This document shows, one piece after another, positions 35,690 to 47,130 of a stretch of DNA of 64,000 nt. This stretch comes from Diabrotica undecimpunctata (taxonomy: Eukaryota > Arthropoda > Insecta > Coleoptera > Chrysomelidae). Numbering within the stretch: the first letter of the stretch is position 1; each line of letters opens with the position of its first letter. Under the pieces are notes generated by a model. It saw only the letters and a program-made list of their open reading frames with translations. It ran no database searches and was not told the origin of the DNA. The stretch is from NCBI RefSeq assembly GCF_040954645.1, contig NC_092810.1, forward strand, positions 9,594,185 to 9,658,184, in the 5' to 3' direction. Position numbers and translations under genes: made by a program.

Positions 35690-36670
35690 GCATAACTCAA
35701 GCTGTTAGAGAGACGAAGAGAAAATATGGAAATGAAAATACTAACAGAAGATATAGAAAAAAATATATAGAATTCAGAAAAATTTGATTCGCTGACTATG
35801 AAAATTACTATAAAAGGGAGGAAGCCTTAAAAGCAGTAAAAAAACATATTCAAAGAACAAATAATTGGGTGTTCATAGTGTAAAGTAGACTTATAGGTCA
35901 ATAAATAAAATTATAAACACATGCTGCATAAACAAAAAAAAAGGAAATAGTCAAAGAATCAATACAAGAGCTAGGAGAAAGTAGTTGAAGTAATACAAAA
36001 TTATTTAGATTTATAAAAGCGCAAAAAGTAACAACTGACGATAAAAAAATACCAAAACATGGTAAATGTACCTACAACAGAAAACTTTATAGGGCTAGAA
36101 AGAGCTATGAAAATAAAAACGAAACAAGAGGTAATAATAATAATAATAATAAATTCGAAAGGACTTACAAGAAACGATTTAGTAGGGAAAATCTTTCATC
36201 AAGAAGTAGCTATCAAACTGGGACTTCTCAAAGCAAACCATCTCTCATATTATCAATACGTCCCAGAGAGTATGCTTGAAAATGACAACTTCAAGCTGTA
36301 TTGGGAGCGCACTTTGCTCACAGACCAAACGGTAGCACACAATAGACCAGATTTTGTACTAGTTAATAAACTAACGCTACAAACAACACTAAGCGACGTG
36401 GCGATACCTAACAACAATAATTTGCGTGTTAAATACAACGAAAAGATCACCAAGTACAGAGATCTGGAAATACAAATAAGGAGACAATGGAGAACAGACG
36501 ATACCTATTATTCTTTCTTCTACTGGAGCCATTCCAAAAAACCACTTAGATAACATAAAAAAGCTGGGTCTGAATGAACATCTGTATAAGACCATGCAGA
36601 AAGCTGTAATACTCTCGACTACCAGATGTGTACGAAAACTTTTGGGAGATACTCCAGCATATCAACTCAT
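35690..36670 (+). pseudogene. non-LTR element C-terminal region with restriction-like endonuclease pattern
   Basis: A linker-like block at 35700-35860 precedes an open frame (36143-36553): NDLVGKIFHQEVAIKLGLL, YYQYVPESMLENDNFKLYW, TVAHNRPDFVLVNK, LSDVAIPNNNNL, YNEKITKYRDLE. The RPD...DVAIP spacing fits the PD-(D/E)xK restriction-like endonuclease that ends R2-type elements. A frameshift near 36510 is followed by GAIPKNHLDNIKKLGLNEHL to a stop at about 36673. Also possible is a related but uncharacterised non-LTR family. Confidence 0.55.
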
Positions 36671-36673
36671 CTA

Positions 36674-38445
36674 GTAGGCGAGCGGTTTACCCCTATAAGA
36701 AGAGCATCAACCGACTAAAATTCTTTTTGCATTTCTAATGCACCAAACCTTTTTTATTCGATTCTATATATTTTTACAAGATGAAATGTATTTTTTTTTA
36801 ATTTTTACAAGTGGGCCGGCAATTGTTATTAACAAATAACTTATACAAAAAAGCAATTTCACCGAATTGTTTCGGAATCAATTTTTTTAGGTGTATCTCA
36901 TCAAAATAAACATTTTTTCTCTCTTGATAATTTTTCGAAAAATGCTTCCTTTTCGAGTTATTTACATTTTTTTGTTGAAAAAATGCCGTAATTAGTGATT
37001 TTTGGGATTTTTTTTCTAAAAAACTACTAAATGAATTGCAATTTTACAAATAGCTTTATAATCTTTAAACCGTCGAGTACAACTTAGAATATTTTGACAA
37101 GGATAAATTGTTTCTATCTCGCTAAAAACGTGGACCCAAATATTTCGAATATGCCTTTCGAGAGTATCCCGCTAAGAGTGTACAGCGGTTGAGGTGCTGT
37201 AGGCGCTAAAAAAATGCATCTAATGAAAAATTACCACCTTCGAAACCAGCATTATTACAACATTACTTAAGAGCAAAGTGGCAAATAAATGAATGGGTTC
37301 AAGCAAAAAACAATATTATTTCATCTCTTGATCCATTAACCCATGGTTGGACAATGGAAAATAATTGTTTCGATTTTAATTATTTTGAAGGCGAAACTAG
37401 TTTAGATATGTTACAAAAGTATTTCTGCTCATGTACCGGAAAATGTTCTACGAAAAATTGTAATTGTATTTCCTATAATTTAGAATGCTGCGCAGTATGT
37501 GCATGTACACCAGAGAATTGTAAAAATGTTAAAGACGACTCTATTGAAGACAATGAAATCAGCTTATTAGATGGAAATCCTGTTGCTGTTGACGAAAATT
37601 TTCAAATTATTGACAATGAAAACGATGTATAATTAATATTATATTTTAATTTTATTATATTTTTCAATGAAAATTAATTATATATTGCTTAATGTATTTC
37701 ACTGTAATAAAACATTCAATAATATAGTCAACCACTTATATTAAAAGAAAAATTACATTATTATAGCATTGTAAAAAATTAATTTTAATTGTTTTAATTA
37801 TAATATGTCTATATAAAAATAATTAGAAATATCTTTTTTTTTTAATAAATTGTATGTAATATTTGTATTGAATTAATTTTTTAAATTTAAACAAATATTT
37901 CTACGCGCCGCACGCCTGTATCGCCGCAACCGCTGTACACACTTAGCGGTAGACTGCTCGAAAGGCATATTCGAAATATTTGGGTTTACGTTTTTAGCAA
38001 GATTATCCTTATCAAAATATTCTAACTTGTACTCGACGGTTTAAAGATTATAAAGCTATTTGTAGAATTGCAATTCATTTAGTAGATTTTTAGAAAAAAA
38101 ATCCCAAAAATCACTAATTAAGGCATTTTTTCAACAAAAAAATGCAAATAACTCGAAAAGGAAGCATTTTTCGAAAAATTATCAATAGAGAAAAAGTGTT
38201 TATTTTGATGAGATACACCTAAAAAAATTGATTTCGAAGCAATTCGGTGAAATCGCTTTTTTGTATAAGTTATTTGTTAATAACAATTGCCGGCCCACTT
38301 GCAAAAATTAAACAAAAATACATTCCATCTTGGAAAAATATATAGAATCGAATAAAAAAGGTTTGGTGCATTAGAAATGCAAAAAGAATTTTAGTCGGTA
38401 TATTCTGTTTCTAAGCGTCTTTTGAGGGGTAAACCGCTCGCCTAT
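36674..38445. mobile_element. foldback element with about 0.5-kb inverted repeats around a cysteine-rich ORF
   Basis: 36674-37207 and 37900-38445 are near-perfect reverse complements, starting at GGCGAGCGGTTTACCCCT and ending near the CAGCGGTTG/CAACCGCTG blocks. Between them lie about 690 bp holding the reading frame at 37211-37632 and AT-rich sequence. No transposase. The arms contain runs such as TTTTTCGAAAAATGC typical of Tc1/mariner-type long TIRs in this window. Confidence 0.88.
37211..37632 (+). CDS. CXC-like cysteine-rich C-terminal fragment captured in foldback element
   Basis: The frame opens at the inner edge of the left arm and ends at TAA 37630-37632. The first ATG is 37354, but similarity begins earlier (LPPSKPALLQHYLRAKWQIN, WTMENN). 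The core YFCSCTGKCSTKNCNC...CCAVCACTPENC resembles the CRC/tesmin-like cysteine clusters found at the C-terminus of a large uncharacterised arthropod repeat-borne protein. An acidic tail follows. It lacks any start context, so it is probably a passenger fragment; a metal-binding fold is likely. Confidence 0.55.
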
Positions 38446-38449
38446 AGGG

Positions 38450-39700
38450 CTCGATAACACGGAAAGATTCCCACCAGAGCTCAATTCTTTTGATACCATA
38501 GGTATCTGGGATAAGTGAATTCTCCCCTTAGAGGGAGTGTAAGCCATGTGGCTAAATCTGGATAATTTGAAATATTCTGGTACAAAATTACAATTTCTTC
38601 TCCTTTTTCCAAAGGCGCCGCCACCAAAATTGAGTCTTAATCTCGTATATTATGTTTTCTGTTGCCTCCCTTATACGGACTAATAATAAAACTAAAACAA
38701 AATAAGCAGTGGCTCGAGATGAAAGCGTAAACGAATTATTAAAAAAGACAGAAGAGTTTTTGCTAATAATCGATAAACTAATAATATCTAACAATCTGGA
38801 AGAAGAAAATATGGCCGAAGATTGGAAGTCTGAATGGTTTGTTTCAACAATAAGCTAGTAGCTACAGAAATACAATCACTTAAGAAAGTACTAACTAAAA
38901 TAATTAGAGCAAGAATTGTAAAATATACAATAAGGGTTCCGTTATAGTCTGTTGCAAAATCTGCATTAGTGTACTTCCATGCGCAAACTGACACACTTTT
39001 TTGGAAAATACTGTTCAAGGAATTAATAAAGTCAACTAAGAAATTATTAATTGGAATCTGTATATTGTTTTTTATATTGGTTTTAATAATAGTCCTTACA
39101 TCACCAAGGATACTTACTGTAGCAGATTTTTTTGCCTATTTTTATGTCAAACCGCTATCAAATTTGGTTAAAAAACAAGTTCATCAAATGACGTTAAGCT
39201 AGTTTGTATAATGTTAGAGTCGCCACTTTGATTTGACGACAGATCTAAATCACTTTACTCATATTTATTTTGCTGCAGGTTTCGCTCAGGTAGAGGCTTA
39301 TTCTTCCACCCTTCTGCTTGAACTCCAGTCCCGGGACACTCTGCCATCGGCGACCGGCCGCTTACTACCTTTCTCGGTGATTTCTCAGCTAAAAGTCATT
39401 CTGTTCGCAAATTCCCTGCCGCAACGATAAATAAACTCAGGTTCTTTAAGTGTCATAGTTTTCTACTGCCTATTGTACTCCAGCAAAGAAATAATGAAAT
39501 GAGTCATACGCGTGATATCGTAAGTTATCCTATAATTTAGCAGTTCTTATGAGTTTTACCAAGAAGAGTATCAGTAACGGAGAATTTATTTTTTATTTAG
39601 CGTATGACATATTAAGAACACATAATTAAAAGCAATATTTTTATAAAAAACGTTAAATAGAGTATTACAAATGAACATTTAATATATCACTATAACCTAA
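38450..39700. other. intron sequence, nothing recognised
   Basis: Short frames only. The segment 39260-39420 is locally GC-richer. No domain identified. Confidence 0.4.
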
Positions 39701-39719
39701 AACATTTTCGGTCTCATTC

Positions 39720-40440
39720 ACGAATTCAATCTTCTAAGTTTTTCTTGCTGTTCTGTCAATATATTACCATGCTTAGCTCTTTACTTCTTTTGTTTGGATT
39801 CCTTTTTGCTTTTGTTCAGTTTCGATAAAATTGTCTCGTCTTTATTGGCTTGCTTAAATCTTGTAGTTCTTGAAGTTCTTTGTTCATAATTTCTCTCTTC
39901 TTTCTGAGGTGGATTTTCTTTTCTTCCTTGTGTAGTTATTTATAGTTATTTATATTCTTCCTCTGCTTGTCGGATTCTGTACCACTGTTGCATCATTTTA
40001 TATGCTCTGTTTTTTCTCTCTAATATAATTTGATATTCTTCGTCAAAACATTCTTTCGTTCTTGTTCTTATTTGTTTACCTTTCATACCTAGTAATTCTT
40101 CAGTTGCTTCTTTTATGATGTTTCTGCACCTTTCCCACTAATAATTTATGTTTCCATGTTTTAGTCTGTTTTCTTTTACTGAAGTCCTTCTACATTCTAT
40201 CGTTCATGTTTAGAACATATTTTCTTTTTTAAACGTTTAAAATTCTGGCCCTTACCCTAATTTCGATCCAGTAATGATCAGAGCCCGTATTTGCTCCTAT
40301 TCTGTTGCGAACATTTGTTATATTGGATGAGTGTCTTACGTTTATAGTAGAATGATCTATTATATTTACTGTAAGTCCGGCTGTTGATTTCCAGGTATCT
40401 TTGTGTATATCTTTTCGAGCGACGTTAAAATTATACCATC
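39720..40440 (-). pseudogene. LINE endonuclease-end and linker fragment
   Basis: The minus strand gives GSDHYWIEIRVRARI (endonuclease Asp-His region, near 40260), then DFSK...KTWKHKLL, ERMF..EYQIILERKNRAYKMMQQWY and RIRQAEEEYK. This is the helical linker of EN-RT LINEs. Interrupted by stops; no RT follows. Confidence 0.65.
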
Positions 40441-40444
40441 GATT

Positions 40445-41235
40445 AAAAAGAAAAACTACTATGAAACAGAAGTCACTTCTGAAATCAGAGCATCAAAACT
40501 ATTTAAAATTCGTTATTTCTCAAGCAACAAATTTTTCAACTTGTTATCATTCCTGTTCCATATCATGCAAGTTAAATGTTTACTTCGTATTCCAGTTCTT
40601 CCTTTGACGGAATTTTTAGTTTTTAGGAAAATATTTGCTTCGTTGTGTAGTTGCGGCAATTTGCTGATTCAGCTGTTGATTCATCTGTTGTGTATTTATT
40701 TTGCTGTGTAAACACATTTCGACATAATGTCAGGACATTGATTAATTCCGTTAATAAATAGACTTCTCGTTTATTTGACACTCAAGAGAATTAAATTTTC
40801 CTCAGACATAAACTTCGAATCTCGATAATTGAGTTTCGTTCTATTTATTGCCATAAACGGAATACGTAGAATTAATTGCGGAGAGTATTGTTTTTGTAAC
40901 AATATAATTCATGTCATGTATGACTCGATGTATAACTTCTTCCACATAAACACGTTTTGGCATGTTTTTAAAAGACATTATGTACATACAAACCAAAACA
41001 AGCATCTGCGGTTGCTAGCACTCTTTCTATTGACAGACTAAATAATTGTCTACACATTATTAATATGAATGAAAACTCATTTTTTTAACTAGATCTAAAG
41101 TATTATTTTTATTATTATAAGCAAAAATAAAATATTCTATTGTTACAATGTAAAGTGGCCAGCAAGGAAACATATGTTTTTGTGACCTACTTTGTGGAAA
41201 AGAAAATGTTACATACTAGCTCTCCAGTTTTAGTG
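40445..41235. other. intron sequence, nothing recognised
   Basis: Frames at 40401-40711 and 40829-41041 show no recognisable motif. Confidence 0.4.
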
Positions 41236-41238
41236 TAT

Positions 41239-43536
41239 ACTATAATCTATTTCTAATGAGTGTAGAGTAATAAAATCTCATGAAGTATTCAAAAGCGCTA
41301 CAGGGTAATCCGTCAATAATCCGTCAATAAATTCCGTCCGCATTGCAAAATTCTGTCGTTTCATAAAGAGCAGGTAGGTATCACCCTGTTTTAAGGGATT
41401 AGTCCATTGTTATCGACAGATAAACACTGAGCCAGAGGCGCGCTAGTGGGTTAATTGACAAAAGAATATGCATTCTTAAAAATCATATTAAAGGAAATAA
41501 AAATGTAATACAGCAGAACAGTGTTATTAAAAAAATATAAAATGTAACAATAAAATATATACGAACCGAAATCGGGAAATACTCACAAACACACACGAAT
41601 GAACTTTACATATTGAAACACTTGTGGGGAGTTTAAATCAATTTATTCACAAAAACTACAAAAACTTTACTGGATACGTTATTACAATTCTACATCACTA
41701 TAGTCTTCATCCGAAGAACTGTCATCATCCCCTGGTGTTATAATTATAGGGTCAACCACCTGATCGACCAAGTTTTATCTTCCTCTTTTAAAACATGCTG
41801 GATTGCTTTTTGCCAGTTTTCTGATGTGATTTCCATAATGGCTTGATCAAACAATACCTTGACATCTTTCATTTTAAATGTGGTATTGTGCCTTGCAACA
41901 TATCCTTTAACTTGTGCCCATATAAGTTCTATGGGATTTAATTCGCAATGATATGGCGGTAGGCGTAGCACAGTTACTTTATACTTTTCTGCTACATCTT
42001 CTACGGCATATTTTATGAAGCGAGATTTATGTTGTTTTACTATGGCTAGTAGTTCCTTCTTTATTGAATTCGTCTCAAACTGAATACCTTTATTTGACAG
42101 CCAGTTAATAATTTCTTGCTTTCTCCAAGCTGAAGTTGGTACCTTCTCTATGCGCCTTGAATGGTAGCTTGCATTATCCATAACCACGACCGAATCAGCT
42201 GGAAGAAATTTTAACATTTCCCCGAAGTAGTCTTCGAAGACATCCGAATTCATGTCCTCATGATAATCTCCCGTCCGACACGACTCAAAGCTTAACAAAC
42301 CTTCTTTTAAAAATCCTTCTTCGCTTCCAATGTGAGCAATTATAAGCCTCTTCCCTTTTCCCGAAGGCACTTTAATACCCGTCGAAAGGCCTTCTATGAA
42401 AGCTTGGCGAGCACTTGTTACATTTTTATCTTGCCACATTTTTTGGACTATATAACCTTCGTTTATCCACGTCTCATCAAGATAAAAAATTTTCTTGTGC
42501 TCTCTGCGGTACTGTTTTATAGTTCCCAAATATTTTCGTCTCCAGCAAATGATTTCATCACTTTCCAGTAATAGTGCCTTTCGATTGTGCTTTTCCCAGG
42601 AAAAATTCATACTTTTTAAAGTTTTCCATAAAAGTTTTCTGGATATCAAAGGAATATCGTTATCTTGGCTTATCTCCATTAGTATTTTGTCAAGGGTGGG
42701 TATTTCCTTTTTAAAATAAAACGAATGAACTTTTCTTCGAATGTCACGTTTGGTGTCTTCACCTAAGATTTTTATTGGTCTTCCTGATTTTCTCTTGCAT
42801 GGACTTAACTGGCCTGATATCTTTCTTTCTCGCAATAATTTAAAAATCGTGGACTGTCCAATTCCAGTCATTCGGGCACATCGCTCAACACTTTCTTGCA
42901 CAGACAAACTAGGGTGATCGTGTTTTATGCAATCATATACATTTAAAATTATAACTTTTTCACTAACAGATAGCGGAGAATTTTTTACACCTCTTTTCTT
43001 TGGAGTAAATGTCGCCATTTTATAACTTTTTCACTATTTCTATATCACAATATTACTGTACGTTTAATTGGTGTAGTAACAATTACTAACTCGAATGTCG
43101 AATGTCGAATGATAATAATAAAATAAAAGAGGGATTATAATGAAAGTGTAAGTAAAACCTCATTACGCGTTATTAGTCTTCATGTTGATTTATTTTAGTT
43201 CTTAGTAATATTAGGAGGTGCGTCATACCCTTATCAGTTTCTTCTAATGCTTTTATTCGTTCAGTAAGGAAGTGAATTTGTTTTTATAAATAAAAATGTA
43301 ATTAGCTTTAATGACCATATAATGGAATACGAGTTTGAAGAATAAGTTAATCGAAAAATTAAATAAAATTGGTTATCACAAAATATCCAAAATATGATAT
43401 TTTGAGGTACATCAATTTTTGACGACGAAGTTGACATCCGTCCATTTGCCTACGCCCATGACGACACCGAAATTCAGGCAAATTTTATGACACTTCATGA
43501 TTTATTACTCTACACTCATTTGAAACCAATTATAGT
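41239..43536 (-). mobile_element. DD82E ('Sailor'-type) element, near-complete
   Basis: ACTATAAT...AATGAGTGTAGAGTAATAAA at 41239 is mirrored by the complement of the sequence ending at 43536 (ACTATAATTGG...AATGAGTGTAGAGTAATAAA). The TIRs are about 47 bp or more with a few mismatches. The interior carries one transposase frame (41744-43018, minus). The exact outermost base and TA duplication could not be fixed by eye. Confidence 0.75.
41744..43018 (-). CDS. Tc1/mariner-superfamily transposase, DD82E type
   Basis: Start ATG at 43018 (MATFTPKKRG); 424 residues open. The N-terminal HTH region (SVQESVERCARMTGIGQSTIFK; KRKSGRPIK GRPR-like hinge) is followed by a DDE_3 core with FYLDETW (D181), VVVMDNASYH (D281) and NPIELIW (E364). 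I count 82 residues between D281 and E364, the spacing described for the Sailor family, and all three residues are present. The frame ends early: a one-base loss in the A-run about 35 bases before the stop puts the usual acidic tail (TPGDDDSSSDEDYSDVEL) out of frame. It may still fold. Confidence 0.9.
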   Translation of the reverse strand: MATFTPKKRGVKNSPLSVSEKVIILNVYDCIKHDHPSLSVQESVERCARMTGIGQSTIFKLLRERKISGQLSPCKRKSGRPIKILGEDTKRDIRRKVHSFYFKKEIPTLDKILMEISQDNDIPLISRKLLWKTLKSMNFSWEKHNRKALLLESDEIICWRRKYLGTIKQYRREHKKIFYLDETWINEGYIVQKMWQDKNVTSARQAFIEGLSTGIKVPSGKGKRLIIAHIGSEEGFLKEGLLSFESCRTGDYHEDMNSDVFEDYFGEMLKFLPADSVVVMDNASYHSRRIEKVPTSAWRKQEIINWLSNKGIQFETNSIKKELLAIVKQHKSRFIKYAVEDVAEKYKVTVLRLPPYHCELNPIELIWAQVKGYVARHNTTFKMKDVKVLFDQAIMEITSENWQKAIQHVLKEEDKTWSIRWLTL

Positions 43537-43544
43537 CGTAAAAA

Positions 43545-44045
43545 ATGAATTTAATAGACTGTACGCCTATAAACAAGTACACCTAATGGATAGCCACTTA
43601 CAGTGATTTATGTCTTTCTCTCTCTCTCCCCTTACCCCTCCCACTTTATAATAAATAAAGTTTAGTTTTATAATCGTTTTCATCGTTATTGGCGTGTGCG
43701 TGTAAAAACACTTGCAATAAGTTGTTTCATCTGTCTTTCCTTGTCTAAGTTCGATTCGTTTACCTCCTCCAGTGGCGGAGCAAAATGTAGCATGTCAAAC
43801 GAAATAATAGTTATAAACGAAAATTATAAATTATTTTTCATTAAATTTCTAATAACGGAATATACGTATAAATTGCGAAGGAATATTTTTCTAGCTTGCA
43901 CTACAATAGGACAGGATATAACTAAAAGTACATTTTAAAAGGATTTTGAAATATACCCAAAAAAGTGTTAATTATTTAACCCACTTTAATTAAAAAATGA
44001 TACAGATTTTTTAAGTTTTAAGCACTGTAGCGAATTATGAACAGT
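43545..44045. other. intron sequence, nothing recognised
   Basis: Contains a pyrimidine-rich run (43616-43645, TCTCTCTCTCCCC) and no coherent frame. Confidence 0.4.
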
Positions 44046-44049
44046 TACA

Positions 44050-45395
44050 ACGTACTGACCTTGATTAATTAGCTAATTAGTCAGCGTCTTCACTGAAACT
44101 GTCTTTATCATTGGAATCTTCCGCCAAATCGATGATAATCCTACTTTCATTTTCATCATATGTGACCATTTTTGCCTAGTCGTCCTGAATTAAATTTTCA
44201 GTATGGTTAACACAACTCGCCCACACTGCAGGTGTTGCCTCAGCTAATGCATCGCCCCAAACTTTTTTCACTGTTTCATCTCCACGTCCATGTTCTCCTA
44301 TATGACGATCATAGTATTGTTTAGAAATGCCCTAGACCAACTCAATCGGATTATATTGACTGTGATATGGAGGCAATCTCAAAACCAGGTGCCCATGTTC
44401 TTGGAGTAGCTCGTCTATAACGTACCTGGTATTTTGTGGTTTATTCTGGCGACAAAGACTCAATAGCTCTGTCTTGCCCGAATCGTCGTCAAAAATTATT
44501 TTTTTCGCTCGTAACCATTCTTGTAAGTCCGATTTTTTCCAACTGGCATTCGGTAACTTTTCTATTAAAGAGCTATGGTATAAGGCATTATCCATAATAA
44601 TTAGAGATGGTTCCCCCAACATTGGTATCAGCTTTTCGGAGACCCACTTTTTAAAAGACTCTTTATCCATAGAATCATGATAGTCTGCACTCTTCGATTT
44701 CGTAGAAAACAGTAATCCAGCATCTTTAACAAATCCTTGCCTACTTCCGGCATGTAAAACAACAAAGCGTTTACCTGTATTTTCGTATCCTTTTCTGATG
44801 CTTTTTACACAGTCATCTTGCCAAGTACGTTTATATGCCTCTTTTGGGAATATCCATGTTTCATCTAAAAAAACGAACTAAAGTGGGCTTGGACTTCAAA
44901 AATTTCTCATATAATGCCTCAAAAAATACAGTCGTTTGGAGACAATACATGGTTTCTCACATAGCACTCGTCTACTATTTTCTAGTTTGTATGAAAACCC
45001 ACAATTTTTCAAGACGCCACAAACTTGTATCAGAACCGTCATATAGATGCTTGTTTCTTAATTGTCTATTTAGAACTTTAATTGTAACGTGGTCTCCTTT
45101 TGCTTTCATGCCATACAGTACATTTCTAATCTCTCCTTTTATAGTATCGCTGACATCATTAGTCTTTTTTTTGTACATTACGTGACTCTCCTGGTGTAGT
45201 AAGAGCTGCTCCTGTTTTGTATTCACTCTTTATTCTTGTCACTGTGCGAAGACTGATTTTCAAAGCGTCCGATACTCGTTCATGTACCGATGATAACGAA
45301 AGCAAAGGTCCGTTGTTTTCTTTTTCTTTTTTAAAATACTCCAATAAATGAACTACACATTGTCACATTTCTCCTGTTATCGTTTTTCCCGGCAT
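44050..45395 (-). pseudogene. DD82E ('Sailor'-type) transposase, decayed copy 3
   Basis: The start codon is recognisable at 45395 (MPGKTITGEM). The minus frames give the N-terminal HTH (VHERVSDALKISLRTVTRIKSE), then FLDETWIFPKEAYKRTWQDD (first Asp), SADYHDSMDKESFKKWV, LIIMDNALYHS (second Asp) and LPPYHSQYNPIELV (Glu). I again count 82 residues between second Asp and Glu. An acidic tail ends near 44070. Several stops and frameshifts. It differs clearly in sequence from 41744-43018. Confidence 0.85.
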
Positions 45396-45399
45396 TTTT

Positions 45400-46140
45400 T
45401 TTATTAAATAGAACAATTAGTTATTCACAACAAAAAATAATAAGTAAAACTGTTCGGAACAAATTCCAACAATGACTGACTCAAATCGACTAAAACAACA
45501 TAAAATATCAATGGTAATTGCTACAATTATAAACCTATTAGCCAGCTCATTCAAGAACAATGCCACAAGTCATTATTGCAATGGGTATCGGAAGAGAGAG
45601 AGTTAATTTATAATAAACTGGAATTTTTAAGGTGTCGAGAGTATTATTTTATGTAATGGAATTCCACACAGTAAGAGCTCAAACTATTAATTAATTAAAA
45701 ACTGTTTACTTATAAAAACTATTTCATCAGCTACTTCAAACCTGCACAGATCAGGGTAACATGTTAAAAAAAACACGTCACTGCCAGCTATCTGTATTCG
45801 TAAAGAGGCCGAACTTATCACCCACACCGTATCGGCCAAACGCATCGGTGTTATTGCTACAATACTGGGAGACGTGAGTGGTCTCTTCATTCCCTTCTCA
45901 TCGCACTTTACCATGACGAACGTGACTCGCACAATTGAATTACGCATCTGTGTATCAGAGAGAGACGAATATTAAAAATTCCGTAGTAGCTTATTTCAGG
46001 CACACGCCAAGAACGATGAAAACGAGTATACCAAGTTTTGGAGTATTGGCCTCTGTTCTTAATTTGTATTAATTATTTTATAACTACCTATAAATACGTT
46101 CAGAATTTTAAATATTTTAAGCCTATCATATCTATTATCA
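45400..46140. other. end of SLC46 intron 1, nothing recognised
   Basis: A minus frame (45687-45947, 86 codons) shows no known motif. The last 12 bases before the next exon form a TATTTTAG acceptor. Confidence 0.4.
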
Positions 46141-46148
46141 TATTTTAG

Positions 46149-46537
46149 TTATATCAGTGCAGTTAGCAGTGAACACAGTAGAACAGCACGCATGGGTCTT
46201 GCCCACGCTGGAGTTACAGTTGTTATAGGTATTGGAAACTTAATCAGTGGAATCCTGTTCCATCAAGTACGATTTTATGGTGTATTTGCGATATCATTCA
46301 TTCTTTACACAACTGTATACTTCTACGGTTTATTCTTCATCAAGGATATTTGGGAATATAAAAGGGATAATGGAGAAGTACTCGAAAAACCAAGCAAGGA
46401 TTTTTTAAACGACTTTTTTGATATCAAACATGTATATCAGACGCTCCAAGTCGCTTTTAAAAAAAGAGAAGATAGAAGAAGAAGAAGGATATTCTTGACA
46501 TTGCTGCTTACTTTGCTTTCATTGGGTCCATTAAGAG
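46149..46537 (+). CDS. SLC46-like MFS transporter, exon 2
   Basis: Entered in phase 2 after ATATTTTAG, left in phase 1 at GTATGT. It begins SYISAVSSEHSRTARMG, a signature of SLC46 carriers after TM4, then TM5-TM6 (AGVTVVIGIGNLISGILF, GVFAISFILYTTVYFYGLFF), the central cytosolic loop (IKDIWEYKRDNGE...KKREDRRRRR) and the start of TM7. The previous exon ends with AG and this one supplies the T to complete Ser. Separated from exon 1 by a 16.8-kb intron filled with transposons. Confidence 0.92.
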
Positions 46538-46795
46538 GTATGTATTGATTTCTATTACGTATTTCTTCTATGCTTTTCTGATTATTTAAAAATATTGTTC
46601 CAACTTAAATATATGTACATACATCGGAATAATATTATTAAAAATAAAGACTGTCATTTATTACTACGTGCGTCGCTGTTTACTGTGTCTTCCCAGCGCT
46701 TTCTTGGCTTTCCAACTGATCTCTTTCCCAGCATTCTAGCATTCAGTGCACAGTACATAAAACATTCAGTGCTCTTTTGGGTAGCCTATCCTCTC

Positions 46796-46798
<3 letters not shown>

Positions 46799-46862
<64 letters not shown>
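46799..46862. repeat. (TC)n microsatellite
   Basis: About 60 bp of CT/TC dinucleotides in SLC46 intron 2, directly joining the transposase scrap that follows. Confidence 0.95.
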
Positions 46863-46863
<1 letters not shown>

Positions 46864-47015
46864 CCATTTCATAAATTTTTCGATTTTGCGTTTGTTTTTT
46901 ATAATGTACACTGTAGCTCGTCCAATATCATAGAATCTAGATATTGCAGTCGGAGTTTCACCACACTCGCATCTCTTAATAATATCCCATTTATCTTTTA
47001 GAGTCAGCGTTTTGT
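46862..47015 (-). pseudogene. CENP-B/pogo-type DNA-binding HTH fragment
   Basis: The minus strand (from about 47015) reads LTLKDKWDIIKRCECGETPT, then AISRFYDIGRATVYIIKNKR and KIEKFMKW. This is the Psq/CENP-B N-terminal helix-turn-helix of Tigger/jerky transposases. It stops at the TC microsatellite. The start (MKAQN...) is one frame away, so a frameshift is present. Confidence 0.65.
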
Positions 47016-47130
47016 GCTTTCATTTTGAACTTGTGCTCGCAATTGAACTGAACTTTCTAAACGAATTAAATTAAAGTTTGGCACAACGTATTCTTCTTCT
47101 TCTTCTTCGTGTAGCCATTCACGTCCACAT

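Noticed and set aside
44835..45185. Plus-strand 116-codon frame
   Set aside because: Antisense shadow of the decayed Sailor transposase on the minus strand.
46595..47001. Leu/Ser-rich plus frames across the TC repeat
   Set aside because: Artefact of translating the dinucleotide repeat.
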